Assembly: GCA_934045075.1 (NCBI GenBank) | Contig: OW203725.1 | Span: 13,886,269-13,950,268, forward strand | Length of the DNA: 64,000 nucleotides | Direction: 5' to 3' | DNA from: Yponomeuta sedellus | Lineage: Eukaryota; Arthropoda; Insecta; Lepidoptera; Yponomeutidae | Part shown: piece after piece, positions 32,191 through 44,338 of the stretch | Numbering within the stretch: the first letter of the stretch is position 1 | How the letters are laid out: every line of letters begins with the position of its first letter | Translations under genes and position numbers: made by a program | Notes under the pieces: model-generated | Told to the model about the DNA's origin: nothing | The model's input: only the letters and a program-made list of their open reading frames with translations | Database searches by the model: none

Positions 32191-32215
32191 TTTCTATATT
32201 TATCGCCTACCGCAC
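32085..32215. promoter_or_regulatory. GC-rich islet 1
   Basis: CpG-dense block (GCGGGCGCGGGCGGCG... GCGCCGGCGCC) in AT-rich surroundings, with a TATA-like TATATTTAT just beyond. Candidate promoter or enhancer. Confidence 0.35.
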
Positions 32216-32806
32216 TGTTCGCTCTTCAATAAAGGCATCTATAATCCGAATGATAGCACTCCTGCACTTACGGCACATCGTTATTCATTCATATTTTTGT
32301 TTTTGTTTACTTACATATCGTAATGACAATGCGGTGGTCCTTTGTCTATTTATACTCTAGGTTCACCGATTTGAAGTACACAGGCATACAAAATAACATA
32401 AAATGCGCTTCGCAAATGTTTAGAAATGCTTGCATTGTCTTGGTGTCTTGTGTTTAAATTTTGTTTTAAGGAATGAAAATATACGAATCTAAATGTTCGT
32501 GTGTTCGCGAATGTAATTTATTACAAATTGTAATTAGTTTATAATCAAACTTCAACCATTGTTCCTGCTCGGCAATGTAGCTTTAACAGTTATTGGTTTC
32601 TTTTGTCAACCACCTACGCACCATTCGCTTCCGCGGTACTCGGTAGGTCATCATCTATCAACAATAGTTTACTAAAACAGGGGTCACAGGGTTCAGTAAA
32701 TATTTCTAAGCATAGTTTATGGTCGATTTATTCAAATTTAAAAATCAAAACAGGTACTATCTGCCATTATCTATACGGTTTTAGGTTTAATGATATTCGT
32801 TATTAG

Positions 32807-32849
32807 ATGTAGAGCAGAGTAACACTGATATCGTAGTCTTGCTCTACAT
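32807..32849. repeat. Imperfect hairpin, 10-bp arms
   Basis: ATGTAGAGCA ... TGCTCTACAT. Confidence 0.7.
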
Positions 32850-33559
32850 TATTTTTTTGTCCGTCGTTGATTAACAGTGTTTGTTTACTGCATCAAGTGG
32901 TTAACAGCACCTGAGAATGCCGTCTAGAGAACAAGAAATTAATCTCTCCGCGTGTTTAATCGCATAATAGCAGCGCCAATTGAGGCAGCAAACAAACGGA
33001 AGGTAACAGAACGAAGACAAAACTATTGTGGCTCTTTCAAAAGCGTACAATAGTCGTCATCAATTACAGGCAATAGATCGAGCAACATCATTTGTCCGTC
33101 CGTCCGTTACTCGACTGGGGCATTCCCACGGCTCTCGAGACGATCGTGTTTGTTGTCGGAATATGTCCAACGAGAAATACTAATAGAAAATTGTTTCTGA
33201 TTGCCCTCGCTCTCAAGCCGACTGTCGAGCGACGGCGTTCCCGTTTTTATTATTTACGTACACCTATACCTAAGTATAATGCTCCGTGGTTCAGCTCAAT
33301 TGCTGTGGCACGCTGTCTCGGTGCTGCGGAAAAACCTAGTGCTTTGAGCTGCTTCGACGTCCGCGCCCTTGGACGTATTGCGGTTACAGAAGGCGTCCAT
33401 CACGGCATTACTCGGAAGAGAACTCGTATGCTGAATGCTTGGATTAAATCCCAAGTTTATAATTATGCAGAACGATGCAAACCGCTGTTCTTCCGATCTT
33501 ATCACGAACAAGAGCCAAGAGAAATTGCTCTGATCAAAAGATAATCTCGCCGGAACCAA

Positions 33560-33650
33560 AATTGATCATTGATACGCGGCGCGCGTCCTACCGCCTGCGC
33601 CTGCCGCGTCAGCCCACGCCCCGGCCCAGAGCGACTCTTTTTAATTTCGC
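33560..33650. promoter_or_regulatory. GC-rich islet 2
   Basis: CGGCGCGCGTCC to CCCACGCCCCGGCCC. Candidate regulatory DNA only. Confidence 0.25.
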
Positions 33651-34194
33651 GATGTTTGTAACTTAAAATTGGCAATTTATTTTAATAACACCCAATACAA
33701 TCCGACTACAACTCTTCACATATTTTATTATGTAATTCAATAAAGCGATTCTCTCAATTTGATTATACAAACACGTCAGTTTCTGGAACTTGTTAAGTTT
33801 GGTTTGATTCAAAATCAATCTTAAGAAAATTTTAGTTAAGAGTTTCAACAACCCTTAGGTGTAGATATTCTATAGTTTAATAATACAGTGTTGTATATAA
33901 CTATAACTAACTACAGCTGGGCATGATATTATTCTTCAAGAAGATTTAAGACATTATTATTATGCATGGGGCGTTTTTTACACGTTCGATACACTTTGCG
34001 ACACAGTACAATCATAGCGCACCAAGGCATTGAATATCCGCTCCACATTTGGGTCACCTCTTAACACCGCTTCATTCGATCTCTCGGTCAATAAATATCA
34101 GATTAAAGTGCCGCTATTGTAGCCTTCACGCACAAACTAGTACCGTGGCTTTCAATAACGGTTCGCACTATGCAGATTATCATTGGCGCGATAA

Positions 34195-34400
34195 GCGCGA
34201 CGTGAAAGCGATAACGCGACACGATGCAGTGGAGCGGGCGGAGTGGCGTGCGGTGCGGGCGGCGGCGGGCGGCCGCGGCGGCCCTCCGGCCCGGCTCGTG
34301 TCACTGCCAACCCCGTGCGCACTCCGTCGCGCTCGCTTAGCTTTTACCGCAATTAGTGACCAATTTGCCTGCGCTCGAGAGTCACTTGACGTTAGTGTTT
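34195..34400 (+). promoter_or_regulatory. GC-rich islet 3, promoter-like
   Basis: The strongest CpG-dense block of the window (GGCGGCGGGCGGCCGCGGCG). It is followed at 34360-34405 by TGCGCTCGAGAG and initiator-like TCACTTGACGTTAGTG. Could be the promoter of a plus-strand transcript whose coding exons lie outside the window; no exon is identified downstream. Confidence 0.35.
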
Positions 34401-35754
34401 AGAAAATGTACTGCAACTAGATACGACTGAACGCGATTTCTAAACTATGGTACTTTTATCTGGTCAAGGTGCCATATGAATATCAATAGATTATTCTGTA
34501 TAACGTGTCAGTGATATAGACATTTAACCTAGAACTTGTCTAAGTGTCGTTGGTAAATGCTTCTAAATGAGCCTCATTGAACATTACGTATGAGCCGCGA
34601 AGTTGTGCTTGCGACAGATACTCGAATCTATTTCTAAACGGTCGGCGTTTCTGTCAATCTGTCCGGAGTCAAAGTCGAGCTGTATGCCATCGGGCGCTCG
34701 TGAGTGACCTATTGTAGGGATACCTTTTGCGCCATAGATAGATCGATCGAATCGCGATTACTCACGTGAGAGTTTAATTCCATATCTTTCATATGGAATG
34801 TCTACTTGTATAAGAAGGACTCACTTCAATTTATAAATATCTTCAGTTCCAATTAGCGTCATCAGCGATAATGATTTAATAGACGTAAGTACCTATAACA
34901 ATTTGCATACCCCATAAAGTGAAATTAAATAAAAACCCATATAAACAAAATGTTTAAAAAATGTCTTTGTTATTTTATCAGATGAGTCTCGCAACTTGCC
35001 TAAATTAAGGTTTAAAGGTAAACAAGCGAATGAAAGCCTCGCTTCGAGACATTGACATGACATCTATAATGGCCGATTTCGCTGCAAAAGTAGCACTCAA
35101 TTAAACACCAAGGTCTTAACGATCGACATCGAAAGTTGCGTAATTTTCTTTGATATTGCTAACGGATTAGATTCTTTTGTCGTTCGGGCGGTGGTTAAAT
35201 GTCACCTGTTACTAAAGTCCAAAAGTGTTGTGCAGCTTAAAAACTCATAACTTTTACTTTACCTAGGCTTTTAATTCTGCTATTCATCATTTCAGTTGAC
35301 GTTGTTTGCCGGAGTCCTTCAGAGAAGTGTTTGCCACGCCAAAGTGTTGCTCGATAAGCCAGTCATTTGAGTATAGTGCGACTGATTATCTTGTTCTTAA
35401 TACCTAGGCTAGAGTAAATTTTCGATGCCTTCATGGCATGAAAAAAGGGGAAAAGCACGACGGAGACAATTTCATCTACGTTATGAATTTAAAATTGATT
35501 TGTTAACAATAAGCCAAGTAAATATGTTTGAAGTAAGCCATTTTTAAGTAAATTTTTGCCCGTTTTCCAAGTTAGCGAAGTTAAAAGCTCATAAGCTCTT
35601 AGTTAATTGTTAAAAAGCTCATAGGAAAATTGTCTCTTCACGAGCAGATCATGACCAGATTAATGACTAATCAACCATTCGTTTGCGATTTATCGTATTA
35701 TTTTCGGTCGCTAGACTAAAAGAAAGAAAAAAGAAATATTGCTTAACTGGTTAA

Positions 35755-36150
35755 CGTCAATCAATGGAATAGTGTCTCTGGGCGATTACAATCTAGTGAA
35801 CAGTACCTGGGCAATGGCTTCCTCTTGTACCTTCCACCCCCCAGTTTATAGCCACCTCCTCCCAACCTGGCAAAAAGGTCGTGAGATCGTCCCGCCATCC
35901 CCGCTTGGGTCGGCCACGTTCGCGATATCCGTTTCGTGGAACACAGTCAGTGACGATTTTTGCCCACCTTTCTGGGCCCATACTTAGGTGGCTCGCCCAA
36001 TTTCATTACGGCTTAGCGGTTGCAGCTCCAACGTCGACAATTTTGGTTCTGGTTCATTGTATTACAAATTTAGTCCTTTTTACACCGAGCATACTGCGCT
36101 CCATTGCCCACTGGCAAATCTTGAGTCCGAATATCAGAAGTTAATATTTG
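35755..36150 (-). pseudogene. LINE reverse-transcriptase C-terminus, decayed
   Basis: The minus strand from 36140 reads GLKICQWAMERSMLGVKRTK, a stop, TKIVDVGAATAKP, then MGPERWAKIVTDCVPRNGYR and ERGRPKRGWRDDLTTFLPGW. QrAMERsMLG...WAGH...RW...V..W.PR...GRP.rRW.DDl is the conserved post-RT segment of insect LINEs. Confidence 0.85.
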
Positions 36151-37697
36151 GTCAACGACCGGTCTGAGCACCGTAAGTCATATAGTATAACCAGGATGTA
36201 TAGGTCGACATTTTGTATGCATATGGAATTTAGTTTTTGCGAAAAAACGATTCCACAAAAACACTCCTCAGTTTACCTTATGGCGGTCTTAAAACAGGGC
36301 TTAAATAATTTATGATTATATAGTAAAGTCTCGTCCACTTTAGTTTCGGTTTAGAACCTTCATGATCATATCAGAGCACAGATTAGATCGTCAAACAAAA
36401 ACCTTATTGTCATGTCAAAGGAACTTTGCGCCACTTTGCGGTGATTGTGTTTACTTTCCTGTATTCATAAATCAACATTTTCTTGATAAAAACGAGCTAC
36501 ATGTAAATAATATGTAGGTGTATATAACAAAAAAAAACGACACAATCATTAGACTTGTATCGTCGTTGCAACAAAAAAAGCGTTTATTGACATCGTCAGA
36601 AAATGAAAGGGTCTGTTTTAGCGAGAACTTTTTATAACTCGTAAAGTTATATTTTGGTTAAACAGCGGTTTACTTAAAAAGCCTCTGAGAGAGGCAGTAC
36701 TTATTTTTTGTAAATAACACTGCTAAAGGCCCTTATGAACTAATTCGAACCATAACGAGAAAGTATAGCAATTATTACAGTTGAAACTTACTGCAATAGG
36801 ATTCTCGTATTAATTTCATATTCACATAAATTAAAAAACAGTTCGCCTACATGCGCGTAGATGATGCGATATTCAAAGGGGAGGTCTAGTCTCCGGGCGT
36901 GGGTGCCTCAATGAATGGCTTCAAACGACCTGACACGAGCGTAGCCACTTGATGGCACTCGGCCTTTTGTCCACGCGCTGGAAACTAAGGTGCTTTGTTA
37001 TTGATACGAGTACCTGTTTTCTTTCGTCATTAGACGAGTGTTTTCATTTCTCAAACGGGTATTGTTAGCTGGAGCTTGTTACGGGTGTCTTAAAGGGTTA
37101 CAGTCAATATATTATTCTTTGTCAGGTGGTTTCGGTTTAGTGTCTTGCCCCAACTTGGTGCAGCTGAACACTTTCATTTTAGACACGCTTGTCATCATGG
37201 CTCTAAGAAGTGAAATGCAATCTACAGATTATGTATTTTTTTATTTTAATGATGCATTTATGTATCTGCTCAATTTGAGCAAAGTGTTACATTTTGGCAA
37301 AAATCGGACGTGTAACTTTACGAATTATTTTGGCGGAAATTCGTAGCACTACAAACTTCAATCTTACTCTTTAGTTTCTAGTTAGTCAAGTTGTAGGTAT
37401 ACTATAGATTATTATTACTTATTACATATAAAGATTGCATTTTAGGTCTGATTTTCGATAAAAGGTATAAAGACAGACAGATACCTACCATAAGCTCGAT
37501 CAACAGCTAGAATTATATTTATCAAAATTAAACCCATAAAATTCATTCTTTACATTTGTCATAATTTCAAGATTTTTTTTCGCATGTTCATCTACGCAGA
37601 ATATTTCACAAACTCAGAACCATAAACTTATAATTTTATATTATTTTTCTTATTTTAATCATATAATAAATAAAACAAAGTAATAATTAATAATAAC

Positions 37698-37795
37698 TAG
37701 GCCCCCGTGGCGGAGAATGGCCTAACCTTCCTACTACGCAGGAAGAGACCCGTGCCCCAGCTGTGGGGACATACAAAGGATTAATATCATCAATA
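37698..37795 (+). mobile_element. 5S-derived SINE family, copy D (3' end only)
   Basis: GGCCCCCGTGGCGGAGAATG then GCAGGAAGAGACCCGTGCCC and GGGGACATACAAAGGATTAA match the tail part of copies A-C. Confidence 0.75.
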
Positions 37796-38149
37796 ATAAT
37801 TATTAAAGAAAATTTAATATTTTATCAAGCTTCTTGTTCCACGTTATGCAGGGTGGTTTCAAAAATGTGCAATGAGTATCATTCAGACATCGAAATATTA
37901 CCTAGACTCCCAGTGCTAAGGCGGACGGAGCACAAAAATGTATCCATATTACTTTTTGAATAACACAGACCCATCTAGAATTTTATGTTGCTTTTCGAGT
38001 CATTGTATCTCCTTACCTAACCTTTTGACACTCGGATGTTCTCGTCTAGTATTGGAAATATAAGTGTTTCGGATTTGATAATTTTCTTACCATTTCACTC
38101 GTGCCCACTGAGAATTTTACAAATAACCATGTAAAATGTTTAATTCGGA

Positions 38150-38385
38150 TAAAGGACGTTTAATGCGGGTGTCGTAAAAGGCGACTAAGGGTCTCAAACC
38201 GGAGGGTGGTCAGTAGCGCCCCCTGCAGTACAATTCTACCAAACTCCGATCCCCAACCCGCACGCGCAGCGTGGGGATTATGGGCATTACCCCCTAATGA
38301 TGGCACAACCTTGCGCTCATTTGGGGAGGGCTATGTCCAGCAGTGGACTAATATAGCCTGAAGAAGAAGAAGAATTCGAAAACGT
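38150..38385 (+). mobile_element. LINE 3' tail (family 1)
   Basis: GGATTATGGGCATTACCCCC, GGCACAACCTTGCGCTCATT and GGGCTATGTCCAGCAGTGGA, then a (GAA)n tail. The frame near the end reads GRAMSSSGLI before the stop. A second copy lies at 57720-57835. Confidence 0.75.
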
Positions 38386-38444
38386 CCAAATCAAACAGAC
38401 CCGTATAAAGAATATTTTTATCTTATCTTACGGTTATGCGCGGT

Positions 38445-38511
38445 AATCGCGCGAAGGATTTTGCACATCATTGGTTTCGCACCAATGATGTGCGAAACCC
38501 TTCGCGCGATT
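38445..38511. ncRNA. Long, nearly perfect hairpin (possible small-RNA precursor)
   Basis: AATCGCGCGAAGG...TTGCACATCATTGGT folds onto ACCAATGATGTGC...CCTTCGCGCGATT, giving roughly 28-29 paired bases, a small internal bulge and a TTCGC loop. The size and shape fit a miRNA-like or hairpin-RNA precursor, or a short foldback MITE. Expression cannot be judged. Confidence 0.4.
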
Positions 38512-38589
38512 CAATCTCGCACTGGGCAACTTTTGTTTAATCCAATTAAAAAGTGAACACGTTATGTGTGGCGGAGATAATATTATGAT

Positions 38590-38720
38590 ATACTCACCAG
38601 AGTGGAGGCCTTACCGGCTTCGCTACCGGCGCGGCAGGTTCGTAAGCTAAGCATCGTCCAGGCGAGATGTTTGATTGATTCGATCGTATCTCCCGGCGGA
38701 CTCGCTGTTGCTACAACAAA
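38590..38720. promoter_or_regulatory. GC-rich islet 4
   Basis: GCTTCGCTACCGGCGCGGCA to TCCCGGCGGACTCG. Candidate regulatory DNA. Confidence 0.22.
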
Positions 38721-39224
38721 CATGCGGATGGATAGACTCGGTATGTCGCTGTTGATTGCGGCACAAATACTTACAATCGACTTTCCATTTGACAATCCTC
38801 TATTCATCGCCCATCATCTTAGGACATCCAGGTTATTTTCTATGGATTTCACAATGAGGTATTTCGTAGGCATGTTTTAGTAAACAATTTTTGTGTCCCA
38901 AAAGCTGCAAGTCGGTTAGTCGATGACGAGCGCAAAATTTGCATACAAAGATACGCCATCCAATATCTTGCAATTGGTCTACCTAAATTGAAATAAAATG
39001 AAATTCCATCCAGTACCTATCTAGCAGTACCGTGGAAGCTATTTGACTATACGAATTTCGAGTCAGTTTATATTGTCTGATGGTTTGCAACATACGCAGA
39101 TTAAGAAAAGACATCTTTGGTCGTCTCTCATCGGGATTTCGTGACTTTTTATAAAGTTATGCTATGTATCCATATGCGTTAGCAAAATAATTTTAGTATA
39201 GACACAGAGGTACAGATAAGACTG

Positions 39225-39300
39225 GGGCGAAGGCTCGCGTCCTGCGAAGCGCCACTAATAGGGGCTCGGCAGCCGCAGGCGCATCGTGCCCCACAGTTTA
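39225..39300. promoter_or_regulatory. GC-rich islet 5
   Basis: GGCGAAGGCTCGCGTCCTGC to CGCAGGCGCATCGTGCC. Candidate regulatory DNA. Confidence 0.22.
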
Positions 39301-40029
39301 AATCGAACGTCAAAGTATCGATTTGCATAAATCACACCGTTACCATTTTCAATTACCGACTGGCCACGTTAAGATCGTGAAATGAAAACATTACTCAGCC
39401 ACATATATGATATCAATCATAATAGGGATGCATTTCTTGTTAGGATCCATAAAACAATGCCAGAAGTAATGTATTTTCGCATGATATCGGAAAGCTCACG
39501 TGATTGATAGATACTTGAAGTAGGTAGCAATCGGCAAAAATCATGAAAAAATATTTCCCCTCTACGTACCTACTGCTACATCATTGCTTTCGTTTGCTGA
39601 TTTATGACACTCGTAACGTTTCTGAAGTAATTTTCCAAGTAAAATTACATGAGTATTTAACATATCCTTACCTTAACCAGGCTGCCAATTATGATAATGT
39701 ATCACTCAATCAACATGAGATTAATAACCGTAGTGATATATAATAATGACGTAAGAAAATAATGGCCGTACTCGAGGTAAATTTCATACACTAAGGGAAA
39801 GCTGAAGATATGATTTTTTTATTGCGTTGATTCATTTATTATTCGCAGTTTGACTTCAATATATTATGGTCCCTTATTTTGACAATGTTCCCGGTGTGCA
39901 CCGACTTTTGAGTAATACTTACTTTCAATTATTTTGATATGCACTCTCTGTTTTATCAGCAAAAAAATATTGATTGCTTTCTGATGGTTTACGAAATGGA
40001 ACACTCTTTATGTTGTTATAAATTGTGTG

Positions 40030-40078
40030 GAGAGCTGTAAGCCATTACGGGTGGAGGAGGTGATGGCTTACAGCTCTC
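40030..40078. repeat. Perfect hairpin, 16-bp arms, 17-base loop
   Basis: GAGAGCTGTAAGCCAT at 40030-40045 and ATGGCTTACAGCTCTC at 40063-40078. Confidence 0.9.
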
Positions 40079-40111
40079 TATACCAGTGGTTCCTAAAGTT
40101 GGAAAAATAAT

Positions 40112-40378
40112 TTTAGGGTTCCGCGAATAAATAAATAAATACATATTCATGGACATATTACACAGATCTCGTTAGCCCTATACTAAGTACAACTAAATGA
40201 CTTGTGTTATAGGTGCTAACTCGACGATAGATTTAATACAATAAATACAAAGATAACATCCCAGACCCGAGATGAACTAGAAAAGTTCGTTTCCTAGTTT
40301 GACCCGGTCGGGGATCGAACCCGAGACCTTCGGTTTTACAGTCAGCGCGCAAACCGCTGCGCCACCGAGGCCGTCATA
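40112..40378 (-). mobile_element. tRNA-derived SINE
   Basis: The minus-strand head is GGCCTCGGTGGCGCAGCGGT (A box) ... TCGGGTTCGATCCCCGAC (B box). It is followed by a body with CATCTCGGGTCTGGGATGTT and GTGTAATATGTCCATGAATA, and ends in an (AAAT)n tail at 40125-40142. It has RNA polymerase III boxes with tRNA spacing but a poor acceptor stem, as expected for a SINE. Confidence 0.85.
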
Positions 40379-40539
40379 CGAATCACTTTAGTCACTGAAT
40401 TGTTGTCTTATTTCGACGGTTAAATAGTTTCGCAGCTATAAACATTATTTTGGGTTAATGTAATGGGTACAGTGGCGGTACCTTCTTGAAGTGAAGTCAC
40501 ATCTTGAATTCGGTTGCTTGACATGGAGAGTCTCGTCTC

Positions 40540-40610
40540 ACGCGAGACGAGCAACTGACGACGCGAGCTCCGTCTCTGCTCACCATGATTAAGCTCTGCG
40601 AATCGGCGCG
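40540..40610. repeat. Sequence shared with the interior of the 15673 MITE
   Basis: GAGCTCCGTCTCTGCTCACC-ATGATTAAGC parallels GAGCTTCGTCTCTACTCGCC-ATGATTAAGC at 15750-15780, without the inverted ends. Confidence 0.55.
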
Positions 40611-40794
40611 AAACCTGGTCGGACTCTTCCGATATAGGTAACAACACCCGTAAGTAGATCCGGACTAAAAGTCTACAATGTGTTTTGCTTACGAAAGTTT
40701 TAGTTCAAAAAGGTTTATTAGTGTTCCACAGCCTGAAAGTTTAGGAATCCCTGCTCTACACATAATGGATGGAGGTGAGTATGTCTGCACTGCA

Positions 40795-40905
40795 CTGCAG
40801 CGGTGGAGTGTCGCGGCGCGGGAACAATGGCCTCGCTATAACACGAGTACGAGCGCTCGCGCCGAGCCACGCCTGCCGCTTTCCGCGAACAACTTGACGG
40901 CTCTG
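40795..40905. promoter_or_regulatory. GC-rich islet 6
   Basis: GTCGCGGCGCGGGAACAATGG to CGCGCCGAGCCACGCCTGCC. Includes a SOX-like ACAATGG. Confidence 0.28.
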
Positions 40906-41489
40906 ATAAACGTGTATCTAATTTGAATATGTATGAATACGACCCATTCGGTACCTCGTCATTGAATGATAACATAATTAAGACACAGTTGGTCTTCATT
41001 ATGCAGAGAACTCTTAGCGAGCATTTTCTATGGTGACGAGGCCGTTTTAATATCCTCGCGAGCATAACTAATTTTCTTTGTTGTGTTTGCACTAGTGTGC
41101 ATGAGCTTGTGCTCGTAAGATATCTAGCGGATATGACAACCTGACGGTGTTATTATGGTGCAGTAGACAGGTAAAGGTGGCCCCGAGTTAAATATATTAT
41201 TTGGTTGACCTCTTGGAAGGAGGCAACTCAACCTGATGCGTGACGCTGTTTTTTTTGTGAAGAGATTCAGCGGCTGTTGCGTTTGCGGCAGTCTCAGTGC
41301 CGTTTAGCGAGCTTGCCTTGCGACTTGTTAAGTACCATTTCTTCTATAATTATTTGTCTTGATGGTACTTGCTTACATTCCTCGTACTCGGGCAGTTGGC
41401 ATTAAAATTCTTCCTAGAAAATAATAATGATGGTAGTTTTTACAGAAACATTATTTCTGTATGCGATGATAACACTATTTTACAATTAT

Positions 41490-41595
41490 GGTGGCCTATA
41501 AGAAATTGCTTTTAGTAATAAGGCTACCAATTGTACTGTACTTTTATATAATTACCGTTATAGGGACATAATTGTACTAGAAATAATTTAACAGG
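41490..41595 (+). repeat. LINE 3' UTR fragment (family 2)
   Basis: GAAATTGCTTTTAGTAATAA-GGCTACCAATTGTACT matches 55675-55710, which ends in the TTATCTTATCTTATC tail. Confidence 0.6.
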
Positions 41596-41804
41596 TGCTG
41601 GTTTTGTCCCTAACCAATTTATTTTCGTGATCTGTCTAAAACATACTCAGGTACCTACTTACATATTTTGTAGAAATCAGAAAACACTGGGTATTTCACA
41701 GTTAATCAGTCGTGCGGGTATTTATTTTCCATATACTTGGTGGATGGAAGGCGGGCAAGAAGGTTATTTAAAGATGAGTAGAGGTTTTCACAAGTGCGTA
41801 GTAA

Positions 41805-41880
41805 TGGGCGTAATTGCAGGCGCGCACGCGACAACCAGCCGCCGCCGCCGCCGCGTGCTCACGCGCGAGCTCGTATAGCA
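41805..41880. promoter_or_regulatory. GC-rich islet 7
   Basis: GGCGCGCACGCGACAACC then a (GCC)n run and CGTGCTCACGCGCGAGCTCG. Confidence 0.28.
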
Positions 41881-41954
41881 CTGTTAGTATAATTAAGGTA
41901 CTGAACAACTATTTAGTTGTATACGGATCTAAGCGCGATTATTTAATATGACAT

Positions 41955-42110
41955 TAACTCACGCACGTATCCCAGACGGGTAGGCAGAGCCCAGGACTGC
42001 CACTTGCCACTATCCCGACAGATCACATTTGCTTCATCAACGTTCATTAGTTGTTGCATGCACGCACGCCGGTTTCCGGTACTCTTTATCTTGCCCTTAT
42101 TACCCGATCA
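41955..42110 (-). repeat. LINE 3' tail, same family as 17220-17640
   Basis: The minus strand reads ...AAGATAAAGAGTACCGGAAA-CCGGCGTGCGTGCATGCAAC, matching the plus-strand end of the intron 3 LINE (codons for [13 protein letters not shown]). Confidence 0.75.
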
Positions 42111-42254
42111 TTTAGTAAATTATTACTATCCAATAACTGTTTGCCTCTCTCATGGTCGGCAATATTATAGGACAGAAAAACCAATGTTGTCCAGTCCCTT
42201 CCTCTAATTAACAGTATTATAGTTGGACTCCTCTTTTCTGAAGAGACGCCTCAT

Positions 42255-42420
42255 TTTCCGTTTTAGGATTCCTTACCCAAAAGGTGCAAATATTTATATT
42301 AATATCTCTACGACCTCTCGCCTGTCGAACTGAAATAAGTACCTAGTTGAAATTTTCACTGAACATGTGTTTTTGTTATTGCGGCGTGCGCAAAACATAT
42401 AAATAAATTACAAAAAAAAT
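42255..42420 (+). repeat. Diverged piece of the GGGTTCCGTACC family
   Basis: CCGTTTTAGGATTCCTTACCCAAAAGG, then GAAATTTTCACTGAACATGT, in family order. Confidence 0.5.
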
Positions 42421-42864
42421 AGTGCATATCCTACATATGGGGAGAAGTGATTTTAAAAGTTTTATTGCTAAGTAAAATGTAATTATTGTAAAGTTCCTGC
42501 GGTATAACAATAGATAAGTATTATTTCAAATGGGGTAAGTCTAACGGTCCCGAACTGAATGAAAAAAACTCGATTTAGTTGTAAATAAAAATAAAAAAAG
42601 GGTTAATTAGACAAAAAAAAATTAAACAATAAATAATTAAGAATAAAAAAAAAAACTAATTCACCATGGGCATCATCAAGATAAGTAGTGAACATTTTAA
42701 AATTTGTAGAAAAAGAAATTGTAGCATGAAAATCAAAGCAAGTAAGCAACATTTACTAATTATTTCCACAAGTATTGTGTGGTGGTACGGTACCCCGGTG
42801 CGCAAATCCCACTGATACTTTGCCGTGTTTTCATTATTGCATAGGTATATATATAGGTTTTTAC

Positions 42865-43015
42865 ACCGGAATGATATCGCTGTACCCACATGATTATATT
42901 ATACCCATTGCCTTAGTTGGAAAGAGCGCTGGCACGGATAGCCAGAAGTCGCGGGTTCGAATCCCGGCATGGGTGGAATTTTAAGCCTCTAAATATGTTT
43001 TTAAAAATATTTCCT
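42865..43015 (+). mobile_element. tRNA-like foldback/SINE element, copy 3
   Basis: GCGCTGGCACGGATAGCCAG and GTCGCGGGTTCGAATCCCGG, then GAATTTTAAGCCTCTAAAT. The upstream GATATCGCTGTACCCACATG is shared with 16628-16648. Confidence 0.75.
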
Positions 43016-43019
43016 TGTA

Positions 43020-44250
43020 TTTTTAATTAGATTGAAAGTGTTCTTGCCAACTTTAAAATTTTAATTACTTTTTAATTTAATTAATTATAATTTAGTACAT
43101 GCTGAAATAAGTTTAAAGCCCTTGTGAACATAAACGCTAGTAAGTGCTAGTGGAAAGGTACTGAAGTTTGCGGCGGAGCTACTTTGTAACGTTGTTACAC
43201 CTCGTTATTTGTGCGATATTACTTTGGGCTGCGGTTTCGGAAGGCAACTGTGCAAATGGGCGCTAACATTGTGGTAGGTATTATATTGTTGAATAAGCAT
43301 TTACGAGCTTTTGTGTCTTTTTTGTATTTATTTGCTGAAAAGGCTGTTCATCATGCGAGAAAAAATTCAGCCCTAATAAGCGTATCTCAAATTGTTTTGT
43401 AAGGTTTTTGGCCACTTGATGTTGGAGGTAAAATACTGTTGGCATTACTTGTTTTGTTGGATTCAGCGACCTGCGCCGCGTTCTTATTTAATCTTCTCTG
43501 AAATGCGCTGGTGCCTACTTAAGAAATTACTTCACAAATATGCGCGCCAACCAAGCAAGCCGCGGTTGCGGAGGGCGCAATTAAAGTTATTAAAGCAATC
43601 ATAGTTCTTAAAGACTGGAATACTAAGTAAAATTTTAATTGTTTTGTGCACACGACGTCGTTTCCGTAAATAAAACTCGCTTGTTTCTTGCACACTTGTG
43701 ACTTGTGAGGTGTACAATGCTTCACTTGACAACGTGTTATGGGCATGCTAAAGGTGAGATGTTATCAGACTACATTAAATTAAGAGCACCATGGCTAATT
43801 GACACTGAAACATAAAGATGTTTGCAGATAGCCTTGCATCAAAGCTGAGACAAAAGATCCTGATAGCAAAGTGTTTGGGAAAATAATTGCCTATTATGCT
43901 TGTGCCATAAATAGTAGGCAGCACTGGCTTATGTTATTTTGCCATAAAAGTAAAGAAGTGTCTGGCGTCTTTAGTAACGACCAAATATTGAGCTATGCCC
44001 ACTATTTCGATCCTGATGAAATGTATCCTGTATTACTATTCAAAACATGGTATATATTTGCACATCGTCTGCTTGGTGTAATCAATATATTTTTTAATTT
44101 ATGTACCTAACTGATAATTGGAGTACATTTGAATGAATGACATTATTATAGACATTGCTTACCGTATTTAAACGGTTTTTATCAACTGTTTGTTTACATG
44201 TATACTCGTGCCAACGCTGAATGAAATAAAATATATCTGTGTGATAATAA
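43020..44250. other. Gene-poor DNA, no recognised content
   Basis: Several 60-80-codon frames, none with a domain pattern or convincing splice context. Confidence 0.45.
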
Positions 44251-44338
44251 AATACTCTATGTGACTTCAATCCATTCAGCCGCTAAGCGTGATTGCTTAT
44301 CCAACGTTTCATTCATACTTACAGTACCTATCTGGTAA

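Noticed and set aside
33092..33544. 150-codon plus-strand frame
   Set aside because: No ATG at its proposed start, no domain or splice context, and composition like translated non-coding DNA.
40300..40378. tRNA gene on the minus strand
   Set aside because: A and B boxes are good but the acceptor stem pairs poorly and a SINE body and (AAAT)n tail follow.
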